DNA of 64,000 nucleotides from Gammaproteobacteria bacterium (GCA_029880545.1 JAOUOD010000005.1:186001-250000); one strand, 5' to 3'; shown: positions 1-9,694, counted from the stretch's first letter. The notes: a model not told the origin generated them from the sequence alone. Program-made: numbers and translations.

Positions 1-485
1 GCTATTTTCTGATAGCTGTCCGAAATCGGAGTTTCATCAAAACCGATATTCAGCGTGGCGATGGTTTTCGTGTCACTGAAGTAGACCGGAACGGTTAGGT
101 AGTAGGTGTTGTCGCCGTTTTCACCAATGGTACTGTCTTCCGTGTAATTTCGCGCGGATAGCGCCGGGGCATCTGAAGGCAGAATAATATCCTGGTTGCT
201 TACCGAAACCTGGATATAGACAACATCATTTCCGAGTATGGCAGAATCCAGAATTGCAATAATATCCTTGCGATTCGATTCGAGTTGTCTTGTGGACAGC
301 ATATCTGATATCAGCCCGGCAACTGCCCGGGCCTGGCTGATAAACTGTTCCGCGGTATTTGATTTGTAGGCATTCATGATCGCCATGTAGATAAAGGGCA
401 TCAGGGCAACATGCATCAGTATTATGCTGATGATGACGTATCGACTGATACCGAATCCACGTGGTTTTCCTGCATGATCTACCAT
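1..485 (-). CDS. Membrane sensor protein, N-terminal part (C-terminus outside window)
   Basis: About 161 codons are visible, beginning MVDHAGKPRGFGISRYV. One hydrophobic segment at about residues 15-36 is followed by an extracytoplasmic domain of about 120 residues, and the frame stays open to the window edge. This layout is usual for the input part of a histidine kinase or diguanylate cyclase; the output domain is not visible, so the class is undecided. The ATG overlaps the stop of the upstream small periplasmic-protein gene by 7 nt (ATGGTAG), which suggests translational coupling. That neighbour and the porin before it look like the sensor's partners. The order porin, binding protein, sensor is consistent with a ligand-sensing operon, but the ligand is unknown. 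Confidence 0.75.
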   Translation of the reverse strand, partial: MVDHAGKPRGFGISRYVIISIILMHVALMPFIYMAIMNAYKSNTAEQFISQARAVAGLISDMLSTRQLESNRKDIIAILDSAILGNDVVYIQVSVSNQDIILPSDAPALSARNYTEDSTIGENGDNTYYLTVPVYFSDTKTIATLNIGFDETPISDSYQKI

Positions 486-967
486 AACGTCATTAGCACC
501 CTGGCGTTTCGTATCTTGTCTACATCCGTGATCCGGACAAAGCAGATGTCCTCCGGGTTTTCCGCAAGGTGATTGTCAAGTCCTTCCAGGCTTTCCACGC
601 TTGCAAGCGTCGCGGCACCATAGCGGAATACGCGTTTGATCAGCTTCCGCTTGTATCCGTCTTCAGTCATGTGCATCACATTTTTAAGGAATTCCCGGTA
701 CAAAACTTCGTCTGCGAGATTCAGAACCGGCTTGCTGCGACCGGTGTCATTTATTGACGGCAGGCCGAGATACATTCGTCGTACGTCGGTTTTCGAAATC
801 TGCGGGAGACTGTTTGTTGAAGTCGTAATCAGTACAGCTGACAGTTCCTGGCTGGCGAGGACTGGCGCATTTATCAGCAAGACCAGCAGTGCAAGCGCTG
901 GCGCCATGCCCGGTATGGAAGCGAGCAACACGCGCAATGGGCCGGACATGCTGCTATTCGTAGTCAT
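479..967 (-). CDS. Small periplasmic phosphate-binding-like protein
   Basis: 162 residues. A hydrophobic stretch at about residues 10-38 ending in ...VLASQE is a likely signal peptide. The rest resembles the short PBP-like (PstS-related) domain often encoded beside membrane sensors: an early SKTDVRRMYLGLP segment, a central FLKNVMHMTEDGYKRKL helix and a late NPEDICFVR strand. It is about half the size of a full phosphate-binding protein, so a sensing or accessory role is more likely than classical ABC transport; no transporter subunits are next to it. It sits between a porin (1-nt overlap at its start) and a membrane sensor (7-nt overlap at its stop). The family call is from sequence resemblance; the role is inference. 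Confidence 0.65.
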   Translation of the reverse strand: MTTNSSMSGPLRVLLASIPGMAPALALLVLLINAPVLASQELSAVLITTSTNSLPQISKTDVRRMYLGLPSINDTGRSKPVLNLADEVLYREFLKNVMHMTEDGYKRKLIKRVFRYGAATLASVESLEGLDNHLAENPEDICFVRITDVDKIRNARVLMTLW

Positions 968-2022
968 CAGAACACCAGGTCAACCGCGACAGAGTAGACA
1001 CTGGAGTTGCCCAGCACCGGTATGTTAACGCCTTCATCTTCGACCTTGTCATACTGGATTTTCAGGGCAAGAGAATTTGCTACATCCCACCTGACCCCTA
1101 CCGAGGTGGTGTTATGCGCCTCATCGCCGCTTTTTCCGCGCACGTGTTGGGTAAAGCGTGACCGTGTGACATGTGGCGTGAAATCACCAATACGGTAACT
1201 GATGGAGTACATTCCCGTGTTGATAAAATTGGAATCGAGGTCACGACGGTATTCGTTGTACTCGGAGAATACTTTGAATGGATTGAAATCCAGGTTGACT
1301 GATGCGCCGTAAAAATCCTGTGCGACATTTCGTTTTGTCGGAATGTTGTTTACATCCCGATCAACCAGTCCATGCAGATAGGATAGCCTGACGTCCAGCC
1401 AGTTGTATGAGGATTCTACCACCAGGCCGATCATGTTTTTCCAGGTCTCGTCGACTGATGCGCCGGACAACAGGCTTAACAGGTCATTGTCTTCGCTGTC
1501 CTCGCGCCCGCCATACACCATGATCGATGCATCCCAGTTGGTAAGTTGCGGGATGTAACTGATACTGGCGCCATTGTAGTGTGATATCTGCCACGTATAG
1601 TTGTCCGCTGGTGGGCGTATCCAGTGATAGGTATAACCGATATCAAATGAGTCTGAATAGTAATAGAGCGGCAAGGCCTTGCGGCCAAGGTGAAAAATCA
1701 GTTCTGGACGTATTTCATAGCTGAGATAGGCCCATCCGGCCTCCGTAGCAAAGTCCCTGGCGCCGTGACTGGCAAGCTGGGTAATAAAATCAAGCCCTGG
1801 CCCAAGCTCGGCGGAAATCTGGATGCCTGCCGAGGTATCAGGTTTGAAGCTGATTTCATTTTCATAGATACCGGCCTTGGGGTAGTCGGCGAGAAACTGG
1901 CTATCACCCGCAGTTTTCCCGGCAACGATGGACGCATAACCCGTCACCTTGGTTTCCGCGGTAGCGTAAACACAATAGACCAGTGCAAGCAGAAATACTG
2001 TTGCTTTCCGTATATACGTCAT
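967..2022 (-). CDS. Porin-like outer membrane beta-barrel protein
   Basis: 351 residues. The N-terminus MTYIRKATVFLLALVYCVYATAE is a clear signal peptide. The mature part alternates short amphipathic strands rich in Tyr, Trp and Asp turns (SYEIRPELIFHLG, WDASIMVYGG, WLDVRLSYLHG) and ends in a strand closing with Phe (VAVDLVF), the usual barrel-assembly signal for insertion by the BAM complex. Length fits a trimeric-porin-sized barrel. It is first in a three-gene minus-strand group with the phosphate-binding-like protein and the membrane sensor, overlapping the former by one base (TGATG). Substrate cannot be told from sequence. No promoter was identified with confidence upstream, although the region around 2030-2080 is AT-rich. 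Confidence 0.7.
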   Translation of the reverse strand: MTYIRKATVFLLALVYCVYATAETKVTGYASIVAGKTAGDSQFLADYPKAGIYENEISFKPDTSAGIQISAELGPGLDFITQLASHGARDFATEAGWAYLSYEIRPELIFHLGRKALPLYYYSDSFDIGYTYHWIRPPADNYTWQISHYNGASISYIPQLTNWDASIMVYGGREDSEDNDLLSLLSGASVDETWKNMIGLVVESSYNWLDVRLSYLHGLVDRDVNNIPTKRNVAQDFYGASVNLDFNPFKVFSEYNEYRRDLDSNFINTGMYSISYRIGDFTPHVTRSRFTQHVRGKSGDEAHNTTSVGVRWDVANSLALKIQYDKVEDEGVNIPVLGNSSVYSVAVDLVF

Positions 2023-2140
2023 AATAAGTGATTGAATTTTTGTAATTTGTTATTCACTCATTGTAATTGCATATATACATTTTGACCAGTCTGAAAAGGG
2101 GTGGGCAAAAGTCGTTAGCGTGCACCCGATTTAATGATTT

Positions 2141-2692
2141 TCAATTCGCTATTTCGGTCTCAGCATCAATCTCGCGATACTCCCCGGGCATGAGGCTGTC
2201 CAGCCTGCAGGAGCCGATCGCAACCCTTATCAGGCGAAGTGTTGGATTGCCGACTGCCGCTGTCATATGGCGAACCTGGCGGTTGCGGCCTTCGGAAATC
2301 ACCAGTTCAATCCAGGAGGTTGGAATGTTTCTACGTTGCCTGATCGGCGGATTTCGGGTCCAAATGGCAGGAGGGTCAATCAGCTTCGCCCGGGCAGGCA
2401 GGGTTGGGCCGCCTTTTATTTCCACTCCGCGTCGTAGCGCCCAAAGAGCAGCCCGGTCAGGTATGCCTTCTACCTGGACCCAATAGGTCTTTTCCATGCC
2501 GCTGTCCGGGTTGGCGATGCGGTTCTGCAATGCGCCGTCATCAGTCAGCAACACCAGGCCTTCACTGTCGGCATCCAGGCGCCCGGCGGGATAGACTCCC
2601 GGTACAGACAGGTAATCGGCCAGTGTTGGCCGGTCGTGTTTGTCTGTAAACTGGCACAGCACGTTAAAAGGTTTGTTAAACGCAATCAGCAT
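2141..2692 (-). CDS. rluE: 23S rRNA pseudouridine synthase RluE
   Basis: 183 residues, typical for the compact RsuA/RluE branch without an S4 domain. It starts with the family pattern [17 protein letters not shown]. The catalytic motif [10 protein letters not shown] (Asp at about residue 40) and the later [15 protein letters not shown] segment are intact. The expected reaction is isomerisation of a single uridine in 23S rRNA (U2457 in E. coli numbering); specificity is transferred from the family. It stands alone and divergent from the large exported protein at 2814, with about 120 nt between the two starts. Confidence 0.9.
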   Translation of the reverse strand: MLIAFNKPFNVLCQFTDKHDRPTLADYLSVPGVYPAGRLDADSEGLVLLTDDGALQNRIANPDSGMEKTYWVQVEGIPDRAALWALRRGVEIKGGPTLPARAKLIDPPAIWTRNPPIRQRRNIPTSWIELVISEGRNRQVRHMTAAVGNPTLRLIRVAIGSCRLDSLMPGEYREIDAETEIAN

Positions 2693-2813
2693 CGGCTATA
2701 CCAAGTACCAGGGGTTGGCTTCTTTGTTTCCTCCTTATTATTATATTGGAAAACAAACCATAAATACCGGGTGCCTGAATTTGCCCGGCAGACAACCAGG
2801 AAGGCTTTTGGGG

Positions 2814-5708
2814 ATGGATATGAGGCAATACTTTGGTCGCAGGCTGCTTTTGATGTGGTTGGTCCTGTTTATGCCCGGGAGCTGGGCAGCGGTCAGCCAC
2901 ACCGCCGGTCACGAATGGAAGGTGCTGGTAACACCGCATTTCAAGGTGCATTACCACGACGGGCTGGAGGAACTGGCGATAAAAGCGGCGCGTATCGCAG
3001 AAGATGTGCACGATCGATACAGCAAAATCCTGAAATGGGAACCGGGCGGTCGAACCAACATGATCCTGACCGATGAAATCGGCCTGTCCAACGGCTGGTC
3101 AACACCGGTGCCTGACAATCGTGAAGCCATCTATGTTACGCCACCGACCGAGCCCAACTCACTGGAAGATCATGGTGGCTGGCTGGAAACCGTTATTACC
3201 CACGAGTACATCCATACCCTGCACCTGGACAAGGCCAGCGGCTTCCCGAAGTTCATGCGCTATGTTATCGGACGTTACCCGTCATTCTTCCCGTTTTCCG
3301 TGTTTCCCAACGCGTTTCAGCCGAGTTGGGTGGTAGAGGGCCTGGCCACCTACTATGAAACGGACCGGGAGCGCGGCATTGGCCGTGGCCAAAGCAGTTA
3401 TTTCGGCATGATGATGCGCATGGAAGTGCTGGAAGGAATCAAGTCCTATCGCCAGGCCAACTGGTACACGGTGGACTGGCCGACCGGAACTATCCCTTAT
3501 CTGTATGGTGTGCACTTTTTCGATTTCCTGGCCGAAACCAAAGGCAAGGATGCCGTTGTGAAAATGGTGGAAGATTATAGTGATGATGGTCTTGCGTTTC
3601 GGGTCAATGCCAACATGGGCGCCGTTTTTGGCAAGAATATTAACGGGGTGTGGCGCGATTTTGAGGCGTACCTTAAAAAGCGCTACATGCCGCAAATCGA
3701 GGGCCTGCAAAAAAGTGGTCTTGTAGAGGGGCAACGCCTGACTGCGCACGGCTATGATACCGGCAATGCCCGGCTGCTTGACGGCGATCTCTACTATATT
3801 CGTTCAGATGACATGCGTCGCCCGGCGCTAATGAAGCTGGGCAAGGGTGAGCAACAAGCCAGCCACCTGGCCGATGTGCACTTTTACGCCACGTTCGATA
3901 TTCACCCAAAGGTCGGTATCCTGCTGGCGCAACCGGAATTTTGTGGCAATGCGCAATTGTTTTACGATCTGTACCAGGTTAACCCGGATTCCGGGCGCAC
4001 CCGGCGGCTGACCAGCTGTGGCCAATACCATGCCGCCAGCTGGCATCCGGACGGTGAGCGTATTGCTGCAGCGCGAGTGCATAACGGAAAAAGCAGCCTG
4101 GTGCTGATGAATGCGCACGGTGACAAGGATAGTGCTGAAACACTCTGGCAGGCGAGCGACGATACAGTAATCGGACAGCTGGACTGGTCACCGGATGGCA
4201 ATCTCATCGTGGCATCGGTGTGGCGCCCGGAAAACGGCTGGGATCTTGAAGAATTTGCGGTTTCCGACAGGACCTGGAAACGGATCACGAAGCAGCAATC
4301 CATTGAAATGCACCCGCAATACAGCGCTGACGGAAAATCAATCATCTACAGCGCGGATTACAACGATGTTTACAATATTCACAGCCTTGATGTTGCATCA
4401 GGAAAGATCACGACGCTGACCAATGTGCTGGGTGGTGCATTCTCCCCGGTGTTGGCTGATGATGGTTCGCTGTATTTCACCGGCTATCATGCCGGCGGTC
4501 AGGATATCTACCGTGTCGAGAACGCGGCTTCATCAGCAACAAAAGCCGTGGTTGCCAAGGCTGGCCCTTCTGCAAAAGTACGTACGGACTGGCCGGAGCT
4601 GGGTGAGACCGAGACCAAGGACTACTGGCCCTGGTCAACACTGTATCCGCGTTGGTGGATGCCTTATGAGAATGTATCCGATCGACTGGCCGAAATGGGT
4701 GTAATGACATCCGGAACCGATGTGTTAAACCGTCATATCTACTCCGGATTGCTTGCCTGGGATGTGCAGAATGACTGGGCAGTCGGTTCGGTGGATTACA
4801 TCTACGACCGCTGGTGGCCAACGTTCAAATACCACGCATCACGCTATTCGACGAGTTACCTGAACCTGGACAGCGAGACTCAGCGGATTCGCCTGAATGA
4901 TGTCTACCAGGCCGAGCTCGTGTTTCCCTGGTTGAGCCTGGATCGGCGTCTTACCACGCATCTTGGTTATGTGCACCTGAAGGAATCAGATGGCTGGATA
5001 AATGAGACTGCGGGTATTGATGGAGAACCTGATGATGAAGACAGTCTCGCCGGCCTGGCGTTTGTCTATAACTCCAGCAAGTGGTTCTCGCGCAGCATCA
5101 GTCGTAATGATGGCAGGCAAATCAACCTGGTTTATGAAAACAGTAACCTGGTTGACGACGATAATTATTCGGGTGAGTTATATCTGCTGGACTGGCGCGA
5201 ATTCTGGCCGCTCTGGGGCGAGCATGTTCTGGCCCTGCGTTTTGCTGGTGCCCGCAGTACCGAGTGGCCGGTTCCTTTCAGGCTTGGTGGCTCAATTGGC
5301 GCCGGTGGGACGTCGTACCTGCTCGACAGCACGCTGGTGAATTCACCGTTTGCCCAGCGACGTTATGGCTTGCGTGGTTATCCCAGTGGCCTGGCCTGGT
5401 TGACCGGTCGCAATATGCACCTGGGCTCGGCGGAATACCGATTCCCGGTTGTGCGGATTGAGCGTGGCTCGACAATGCCGCCTATCGGCATCAGCCAGAT
5501 TCATGGCACGCTGTTTGTTGATTATGGCGCAGCCTGGAACAGCGAGCAGGAAGTTGCCACCGAGTACTTTACCGGCGCCGGCGTGGAAGGGCATTTTGAG
5601 ATCACGGCATTTTATAGTGGTGTGCTCGACTTGCGTGTTGGCTATGCGCACGGTTTTGACCTGGGTGGCGAAGACCAGGTTTACCTGGGCGTTGGGGCGT
5701 CGTTTTGA
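2814..5708 (+). CDS. Exported HExxH metallopeptidase-like / beta-propeller / outer-membrane barrel fusion
   Basis: 964 residues from the ATG at 2814, chosen because MDMRQYFGRRLLLMWLVLFMPG forms a signal peptide; the frame is open further upstream but that part runs over the rluE start. Residues 130-134 are HEYIH and Glu175 lies in a WVVEGLATYYE segment, giving HExxH plus a downstream Glu, the zinc-ligand arrangement of gluzincin peptidases. The middle (about 340-600) has repeated TolB/PD40-like motifs such as SWHPDGERIAA, DWSPDGNLIVA and QYSADGKSIIY, indicating a six-bladed propeller. The last about 280 residues look like a surface-antigen/Omp85-type barrel (RRYGLRGYPSG, final LGVGASF). It is probably an outer-membrane protein with its protease and propeller in the periplasm. 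Substrate unknown; no operon partners. Confidence 0.8.
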   Translation: MDMRQYFGRRLLLMWLVLFMPGSWAAVSHTAGHEWKVLVTPHFKVHYHDGLEELAIKAARIAEDVHDRYSKILKWEPGGRTNMILTDEIGLSNGWSTPVPDNREAIYVTPPTEPNSLEDHGGWLETVITHEYIHTLHLDKASGFPKFMRYVIGRYPSFFPFSVFPNAFQPSWVVEGLATYYETDRERGIGRGQSSYFGMMMRMEVLEGIKSYRQANWYTVDWPTGTIPYLYGVHFFDFLAETKGKDAVVKMVEDYSDDGLAFRVNANMGAVFGKNINGVWRDFEAYLKKRYMPQIEGLQKSGLVEGQRLTAHGYDTGNARLLDGDLYYIRSDDMRRPALMKLGKGEQQASHLADVHFYATFDIHPKVGILLAQPEFCGNAQLFYDLYQVNPDSGRTRRLTSCGQYHAASWHPDGERIAAARVHNGKSSLVLMNAHGDKDSAETLWQASDDTVIGQLDWSPDGNLIVASVWRPENGWDLEEFAVSDRTWKRITKQQSIEMHPQYSADGKSIIYSADYNDVYNIHSLDVASGKITTLTNVLGGAFSPVLADDGSLYFTGYHAGGQDIYRVENAASSATKAVVAKAGPSAKVRTDWPELGETETKDYWPWSTLYPRWWMPYENVSDRLAEMGVMTSGTDVLNRHIYSGLLAWDVQNDWAVGSVDYIYDRWWPTFKYHASRYSTSYLNLDSETQRIRLNDVYQAELVFPWLSLDRRLTTHLGYVHLKESDGWINETAGIDGEPDDEDSLAGLAFVYNSSKWFSRSISRNDGRQINLVYENSNLVDDDNYSGELYLLDWREFWPLWGEHVLALRFAGARSTEWPVPFRLGGSIGAGGTSYLLDSTLVNSPFAQRRYGLRGYPSGLAWLTGRNMHLGSAEYRFPVVRIERGSTMPPIGISQIHGTLFVDYGAAWNSEQEVATEYFTGAGVEGHFEITAFYSGVLDLRVGYAHGFDLGGEDQVYLGVGASF

Positions 5709-5855
5709 TGGTAGTGACATCGGTGGTGGAATTCATGTTCCAGATTGCTATGCTGTGATCTATCTGTGATGAATTGACCTGAAACCCGGAATTGCGAATC
5801 CGGGCAATGATGCGCAGATGTTGAAATCTATACAGTATTAAAAGGAGACATGGAA

Positions 5856-6356
5856 ATGAAAAATATAACTTCGGGGATGGGTCGGCTGATGGTTTCGGTA
5901 TGCCTGATCTTGCCTGTATCTGTATTTGCAGGCGGCACGCTGACAATTCCGGAAAAAGCGGACTTCGTCGACGCCAAGAAGATTCGGGCTGCCATTGTAA
6001 CCGAATGCAAATTGCCGGAGACGCTGTCCAAGACGATTAGAAAGGCAGCGAAGGGCTATGACAAGGTTGAGCAGGTCGGCAGTCTGAAAGGCGCGAAGGG
6101 TGACGTGTTGGATGTAAAAATCGAAGATGCTATGGGTCACGGTGGCGGTGGTTGGGGCATGGGCGGACGTCGCACCGTTAAAACGGTTGGTACGCTAAAG
6201 CGTGATGGCAAAGTGATAGGTACATTTACTGCGCAGCGCGGCACATCCAAGGGCCGACGCACATGCAGCGCCCTGCAATATGCGGCCCAAGCGGTAGCCA
6301 AAGATATTGGTGTCTGGGTTGCCAGTCCAACCATGGATGCTCGCTTGGGAGAGTAG
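5856..6356 (+). CDS. Small exported protein of unknown function
   Basis: 166 residues from ATG 5856. An AGGAG at 5843-5847 is 8 nt from this ATG but only 2 nt from the in-frame ATG at 5850, so 5856 is preferred. MKNITSGMGRLMVSVCLILPVSVFAGG is a signal peptide. The mature part has a Gly-rich linker (GHGGGGWGMGGRR at about 95-105) inside an otherwise alpha/beta-like small domain with two Cys (TECKLP and RRTCSAL) that could form a disulfide. I do not recognise a named family. It stands alone, 141 nt after the propeller-barrel gene, and is followed by a strong bidirectional terminator. Confidence 0.7.
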   Translation: MKNITSGMGRLMVSVCLILPVSVFAGGTLTIPEKADFVDAKKIRAAIVTECKLPETLSKTIRKAAKGYDKVEQVGSLKGAKGDVLDVKIEDAMGHGGGGWGMGGRRTVKTVGTLKRDGKVIGTFTAQRGTSKGRRTCSALQYAAQAVAKDIGVWVASPTMDARLGE

Positions 6357-6378
6357 CCGACAACTCGCCACCAAAGAA

Positions 6379-6408
6379 AAACCCGGCCCGATTGCCCGGG
6401 CCGGGTTT
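6379..6408. terminator. Bidirectional Rho-independent terminator
   Basis: A 12-bp perfect inverted repeat (AAACCCGGCCCG at 6379-6390 and its complement at 6397-6408) with a 6-nt loop. It lies between the convergent ends of the small exported protein gene and cspD. The minus-strand side runs into a T-rich tract (TTTCTTT) and the plus side into TTT, so it can serve both genes. Confidence 0.85.
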
Positions 6409-6429
6409 GATATTTGGAATATTCAGTGC

Positions 6430-6648
6430 TCAGTGGCTGATTTGTTCGGCAGCCATAATGTTGGCGGCCTGAAGCCCCTTCGGACTTTCGTTCAGCTCAA
6501 ATTGCACTTCCTGGCCCTGTTTCAGGGTCTTGTAGCCATCCATCTGGATGGCTGAATAGTGGGCAAATACATCCGGTCCACCTTCAGAAGGGGAAATAAA
6601 GCCGTAGCCCTTGTTGTTGCTGAACCACTTAACTGTACCTAATGCCAT
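6430..6648 (-). CDS. cspD: Cold-shock-domain protein, CspD type
   Basis: 72 residues, one cold-shock domain with RNP1-like KGYGFI and RNP2-like DVFAHY. The DVFAHYSAIQMDGYKTL stretch and following PKGLQAANI match CspD rather than CspA (which has VFVHF). CspD is a nucleic-acid-binding inhibitor of replication in E. coli. Synteny supports the call, because cspD is divergent from clpS-clpA in E. coli, as here. An AGGAG lies just upstream of the ATG. The 323-nt divergent region to clpS carries a Fur-box-like sequence. Confidence 0.85.
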   Translation of the reverse strand: MALGTVKWFSNNKGYGFISPSEGGPDVFAHYSAIQMDGYKTLKQGQEVQFELNESPKGLQAANIMAAEQISH

Positions 6649-6764
6649 GCTGATCTCCTGCTTCCTGCCTGGTGATGGTTCACCGTGTTATCAATCCCGT
6701 CTCCGGCCGTCTTGGTCAGGTTTTCTGCCAGGTCGCCGGGAAACGGCCCTGCCAAAGCATTAAT

Positions 6765-6783
6765 GAAAATGAGAATCACTATG
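6765..6783. promoter_or_regulatory. Fur-box-like palindrome in the cspD-clpS divergent region
   Basis: The 19-mer GAAAATGAGAATCACTATG matches the E. coli Fur consensus GATAATGATAATCATTATC at 15 of 19 positions by hand alignment. It lies 117 nt from the cspD start and 189 nt from the clpS start. The rest of 6649-6971 shows no gene. Neither neighbour is a classic Fur target, so the match may be fortuitous. Confidence 0.35.
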
Positions 6784-6971
6784 ATGCGCCAATGTCCGAG
6801 TAAGTCAACTGTCTAAAAAGTCAGGGAATTACCTGCCAAGAAAGCTGGTAAAATTAGGAAATAACCGGGAAAAAAGTCCTTGCAAACAGACTGCTTGAAA
6901 TTTTGTGTCCGGGCCGCACAATGAACCCAGCCCGTCAAAAAATGGTCTACCATAGAAATTAGAGAAGCAGA

Positions 6972-7289
6972 ATGAGCGAAAAAGTACCGCAACACCACGA
7001 CGAACTGGTCGTTCAGGAATCCAGGCCGAAGCTTGAAAAGCCCAAGCTCTATAAAGTGATTCTGCTGAATGACGACTATACAACCATGGAGTTTGTCGTT
7101 GAGGTGCTGGAGCTTTTCTTCCGGAAAACCCGGGAGCAAGCCACCCAGATCATGCTTCATGTGCATACGCGGGGCCGGGGAGTTTGTGGCGTCTATTCGC
7201 GCGATATCGCCGAAACCAAGGTGATGCAGGTTATGCAGTATGCAGAGGATCATCAACAGCCTTTGCAGTGCGTGATGGAGCCGGAATGA
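6972..7289 (+). CDS. clpS: ClpS adaptor for N-degron substrates
   Basis: 105 residues. A flexible N-terminal tail ([21 protein letters not shown]) precedes the ClpS core with [20 protein letters not shown], including the NDDYT/MEFVV residues that line the N-degron pocket. A later [24 protein letters not shown] block completes the family signature. ClpS binds proteins with bulky N-terminal Leu, Phe, Tyr or Trp and hands them to ClpAP. It is 85 nt upstream of clpA in the same direction, the standard arrangement. The transferase genes that create such N-termini (aat, bpt) are encoded 3-4 kb away. Confidence 0.97.
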   Translation: MSEKVPQHHDELVVQESRPKLEKPKLYKVILLNDDYTTMEFVVEVLELFFRKTREQATQIMLHVHTRGRGVCGVYSRDIAETKVMQVMQYAEDHQQPLQCVMEPE

Positions 7290-7374
7290 TTATTGCATGA
7301 AGCATTTCAGGGTTCTGCGCAGCTACAGGCCAGATATCCAGAATATATTGAAGACGTAATGAGCGGGGTTAGCG

Positions 7375-9630
7375 ATGTTGTCACAGGAATTGGAATACTC
7401 CTTGAATGCGGCATTCCAGGCGGCCAGGGATGAGCGTCATGAATATATTACGGTAGAGCATCTGCTGGGTGCGCTGCTGGACAACGCTACTGCCGCACGA
7501 GTATTGCGAGCGTGTGGCGGTGATATTGAAAGCCTGCGCAAGAGTGTTGACGAGTTTCTCAGCGAGAATGTACCCAAGGTCCCCGGCGGCGCCGAAGTGG
7601 ACACCCAGCCGACCCTGGGATTCCAGCGTGTTATTCAGCGCGCCGTGCTCCATGTTCAGGGGGCCGGCAAGAAAGAGGTGACCGGCGCCAACGTCCTGGT
7701 GGCCATTTTCGCCGAAAAGGAATCCCATGCCGTGTATTTTCTGCACAAGCAAAATATCACACGGTTTGATGTGGTGAATTTCATTTCCCACGGCATTTCC
7801 AAGGTGCCGGGAGAGAACCAGAATGAATTGCCTGCTCCCGAGGAAGGTGAAGAGTCGACGGCCCAGGCCGAACGCAGCCCGCTTGATGTGTTTACCATCA
7901 ACCTCAATCAGCGGGCGCTGGAAGGCAGGATTGATCCGCTAATAGGCCGAGCTTACGAACTGGAACGTACGATCCAGATTCTGTGCCGGCGTCGCAAGAA
8001 CAATCCCTTGTACGTGGGCGAAGCCGGTGTCGGCAAGACCGCACTTGCTGAAGGACTGGCCAAGCATATTGTTGACGGCGAGGTGCCGGAGGTGCTGGCC
8101 GATGCGGTGATCTATTCTCTGGACATGGGCGCGTTGCTGGCCGGCACCAAGTATCGCGGTGATTTTGAAAAACGCCTGAAGGCGGTATTGGGTCAGCTCA
8201 AGAAGCAGCGTCACGCCATCCTGTTTATTGACGAGATTCATACCATAATCGGAGCCGGTGCCGCGTCCGGCGGTGCCATGGATGCCTCAAACTTGTTAAA
8301 GCCAGTACTTGGCAGTGGTGATCTCAAGTGTATTGGTTCTACCACTTACCAGGAATATCGCGGGATCTTTGACAAGGATCGCGCCTTGTCCCGCCGGTTC
8401 CAGAAAATTGACGTGGTTGAGCCTACCGAGGACGAGACCTTTGAAATCCTGCGCGGCCTCAAGACCCGGTTCGAGGAGCATCACAATATCAAGTATACCA
8501 ACCAGGCCTTGCGCAGTGCCGTCGAATTATCGGCACGCTATATCACCGACCGTCATTTGCCTGACAAGGCGATTGACGTTATTGATGAAGCCGGCGCCAG
8601 CATGCAGTTGCTCGTGCCATCCAAGCGCAAGAAAACCATTGGTGTCGGAGATATTGAGAATATCGTTGCCAAGATTGCCCGCATCCCGCCCAAGAGTGTC
8701 TCCAAGTCAGACCTTGAGGCGCTGCGCAATCTTGATCGTGATTTGAAGATGGTAGTTTATGGGCAGGACGCTGCTATCGAAGCGCTGTCGACATCCATCA
8801 AGCTGTCCCGTTCCGGCTTGCGCGAAGGTGGCAAGCCGATTGGTGCATACCTGTTCTCCGGCCCGACCGGTGTCGGTAAAACAGAGGTTACCCGCCAGCT
8901 TGCACATACACTGGGTATCGAGCTGATCCGGTTTGATATGTCCGAGTACATGGAGCGCCACACCGTCTCAAGACTGATTGGCGCACCGCCGGGTTATGTC
9001 GGTTTTGACCAGGGTGGCCTGCTGACCGATGCCATTACCAAGCATCCACATTCAGTGCTGCTGCTTGATGAAATTGAAAAGGCGCACCCCGACGTATTCA
9101 ACCTGCTATTGCAGGTAATGGATCACGGCACGCTCACGGACAACAATGGCCGCAAGGCGGATTTTCGTAACGTCATCATTGTCATGACTACCAATGCCGG
9201 CGCACAGCGTGCCGCGCGTGCATCCATGGGTTTCACCGAGCAGGATAACAGTGTTGATGACATGGAAGACATTAACCGGATGTTTACACCGGAGTTCCGC
9301 AATCGTCTTGATGCCATTATTCGATTCAAGGCACTTGAAAAGGACACCATTGCTCACGTGGTCGACAAGTTCATCATGGAACTGGAAGCGCAGCTGGCTG
9401 ATCGGAACGTGACTATTGAACTTGAACAATCAGCACGAGCTTGGCTGACAGAGCATGGTTACGATCCAGCCATGGGCGCCCGGCCCATGTCACGCCTGAT
9501 CCAGGAAAAGATCAAGAAAGGGCTTGCTGATGAAATCCTGTTTGGCAGCCTGTCCGGTGGCGGCCATGTCGTTATTCGTGTTGAAGATGGTGAATTCCAC
9601 TTTGATATACCGGAGCCGGTAACCACCTAG
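7375..9630 (+). CDS. clpA: ClpA ATP-dependent unfoldase of ClpAP
   Basis: 751 residues (E. coli about 758). It has an N-terminal Clp-N repeat domain ([31 protein letters not shown]), a first AAA+ module with Walker A GEAGVGKT at 215-222 and Walker B LFIDEIHT, and a second module with GPTGVGKT at 496-503 and [13 protein letters not shown]. The long coiled middle domain typical of ClpB is missing, which fixes the identity as ClpA. An acidic linker (PAPEEGEE, about 150) follows the N-domain. It unfolds ClpS-delivered and other substrates into ClpP; clpP is not in this window. A perfect terminator follows 28 nt after the stop. Confidence 0.97.
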   Translation: MLSQELEYSLNAAFQAARDERHEYITVEHLLGALLDNATAARVLRACGGDIESLRKSVDEFLSENVPKVPGGAEVDTQPTLGFQRVIQRAVLHVQGAGKKEVTGANVLVAIFAEKESHAVYFLHKQNITRFDVVNFISHGISKVPGENQNELPAPEEGEESTAQAERSPLDVFTINLNQRALEGRIDPLIGRAYELERTIQILCRRRKNNPLYVGEAGVGKTALAEGLAKHIVDGEVPEVLADAVIYSLDMGALLAGTKYRGDFEKRLKAVLGQLKKQRHAILFIDEIHTIIGAGAASGGAMDASNLLKPVLGSGDLKCIGSTTYQEYRGIFDKDRALSRRFQKIDVVEPTEDETFEILRGLKTRFEEHHNIKYTNQALRSAVELSARYITDRHLPDKAIDVIDEAGASMQLLVPSKRKKTIGVGDIENIVAKIARIPPKSVSKSDLEALRNLDRDLKMVVYGQDAAIEALSTSIKLSRSGLREGGKPIGAYLFSGPTGVGKTEVTRQLAHTLGIELIRFDMSEYMERHTVSRLIGAPPGYVGFDQGGLLTDAITKHPHSVLLLDEIEKAHPDVFNLLLQVMDHGTLTDNNGRKADFRNVIIVMTTNAGAQRAARASMGFTEQDNSVDDMEDINRMFTPEFRNRLDAIIRFKALEKDTIAHVVDKFIMELEAQLADRNVTIELEQSARAWLTEHGYDPAMGARPMSRLIQEKIKKGLADEILFGSLSGGGHVVIRVEDGEFHFDIPEPVTT

Positions 9631-9658
9631 TTTTCGACTGAATGATAGCCGATCCCGG

Positions 9659-9694
9659 AAACCAAAAAGCCCGCAATGCGGGCTTTTTGGTTTT
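9659..9694 (+). terminator. Rho-independent terminator after clpA
   Basis: A perfect 16-bp inverted repeat (9659-9674 and 9678-9693) with a 3-nt loop and a GC core GCCCGC/GCGGGC. It ends in TTTT and is A-rich on the left, so it may also stop minus-strand transcription coming from infA. Confidence 0.9.

Noticed and set aside
2640-2813. Upstream extension of the propeller-barrel gene to 2640
   Set aside because: The extension runs antisense through the rluE start and lacks a signal peptide; the ATG at 2814 gives a clean one.
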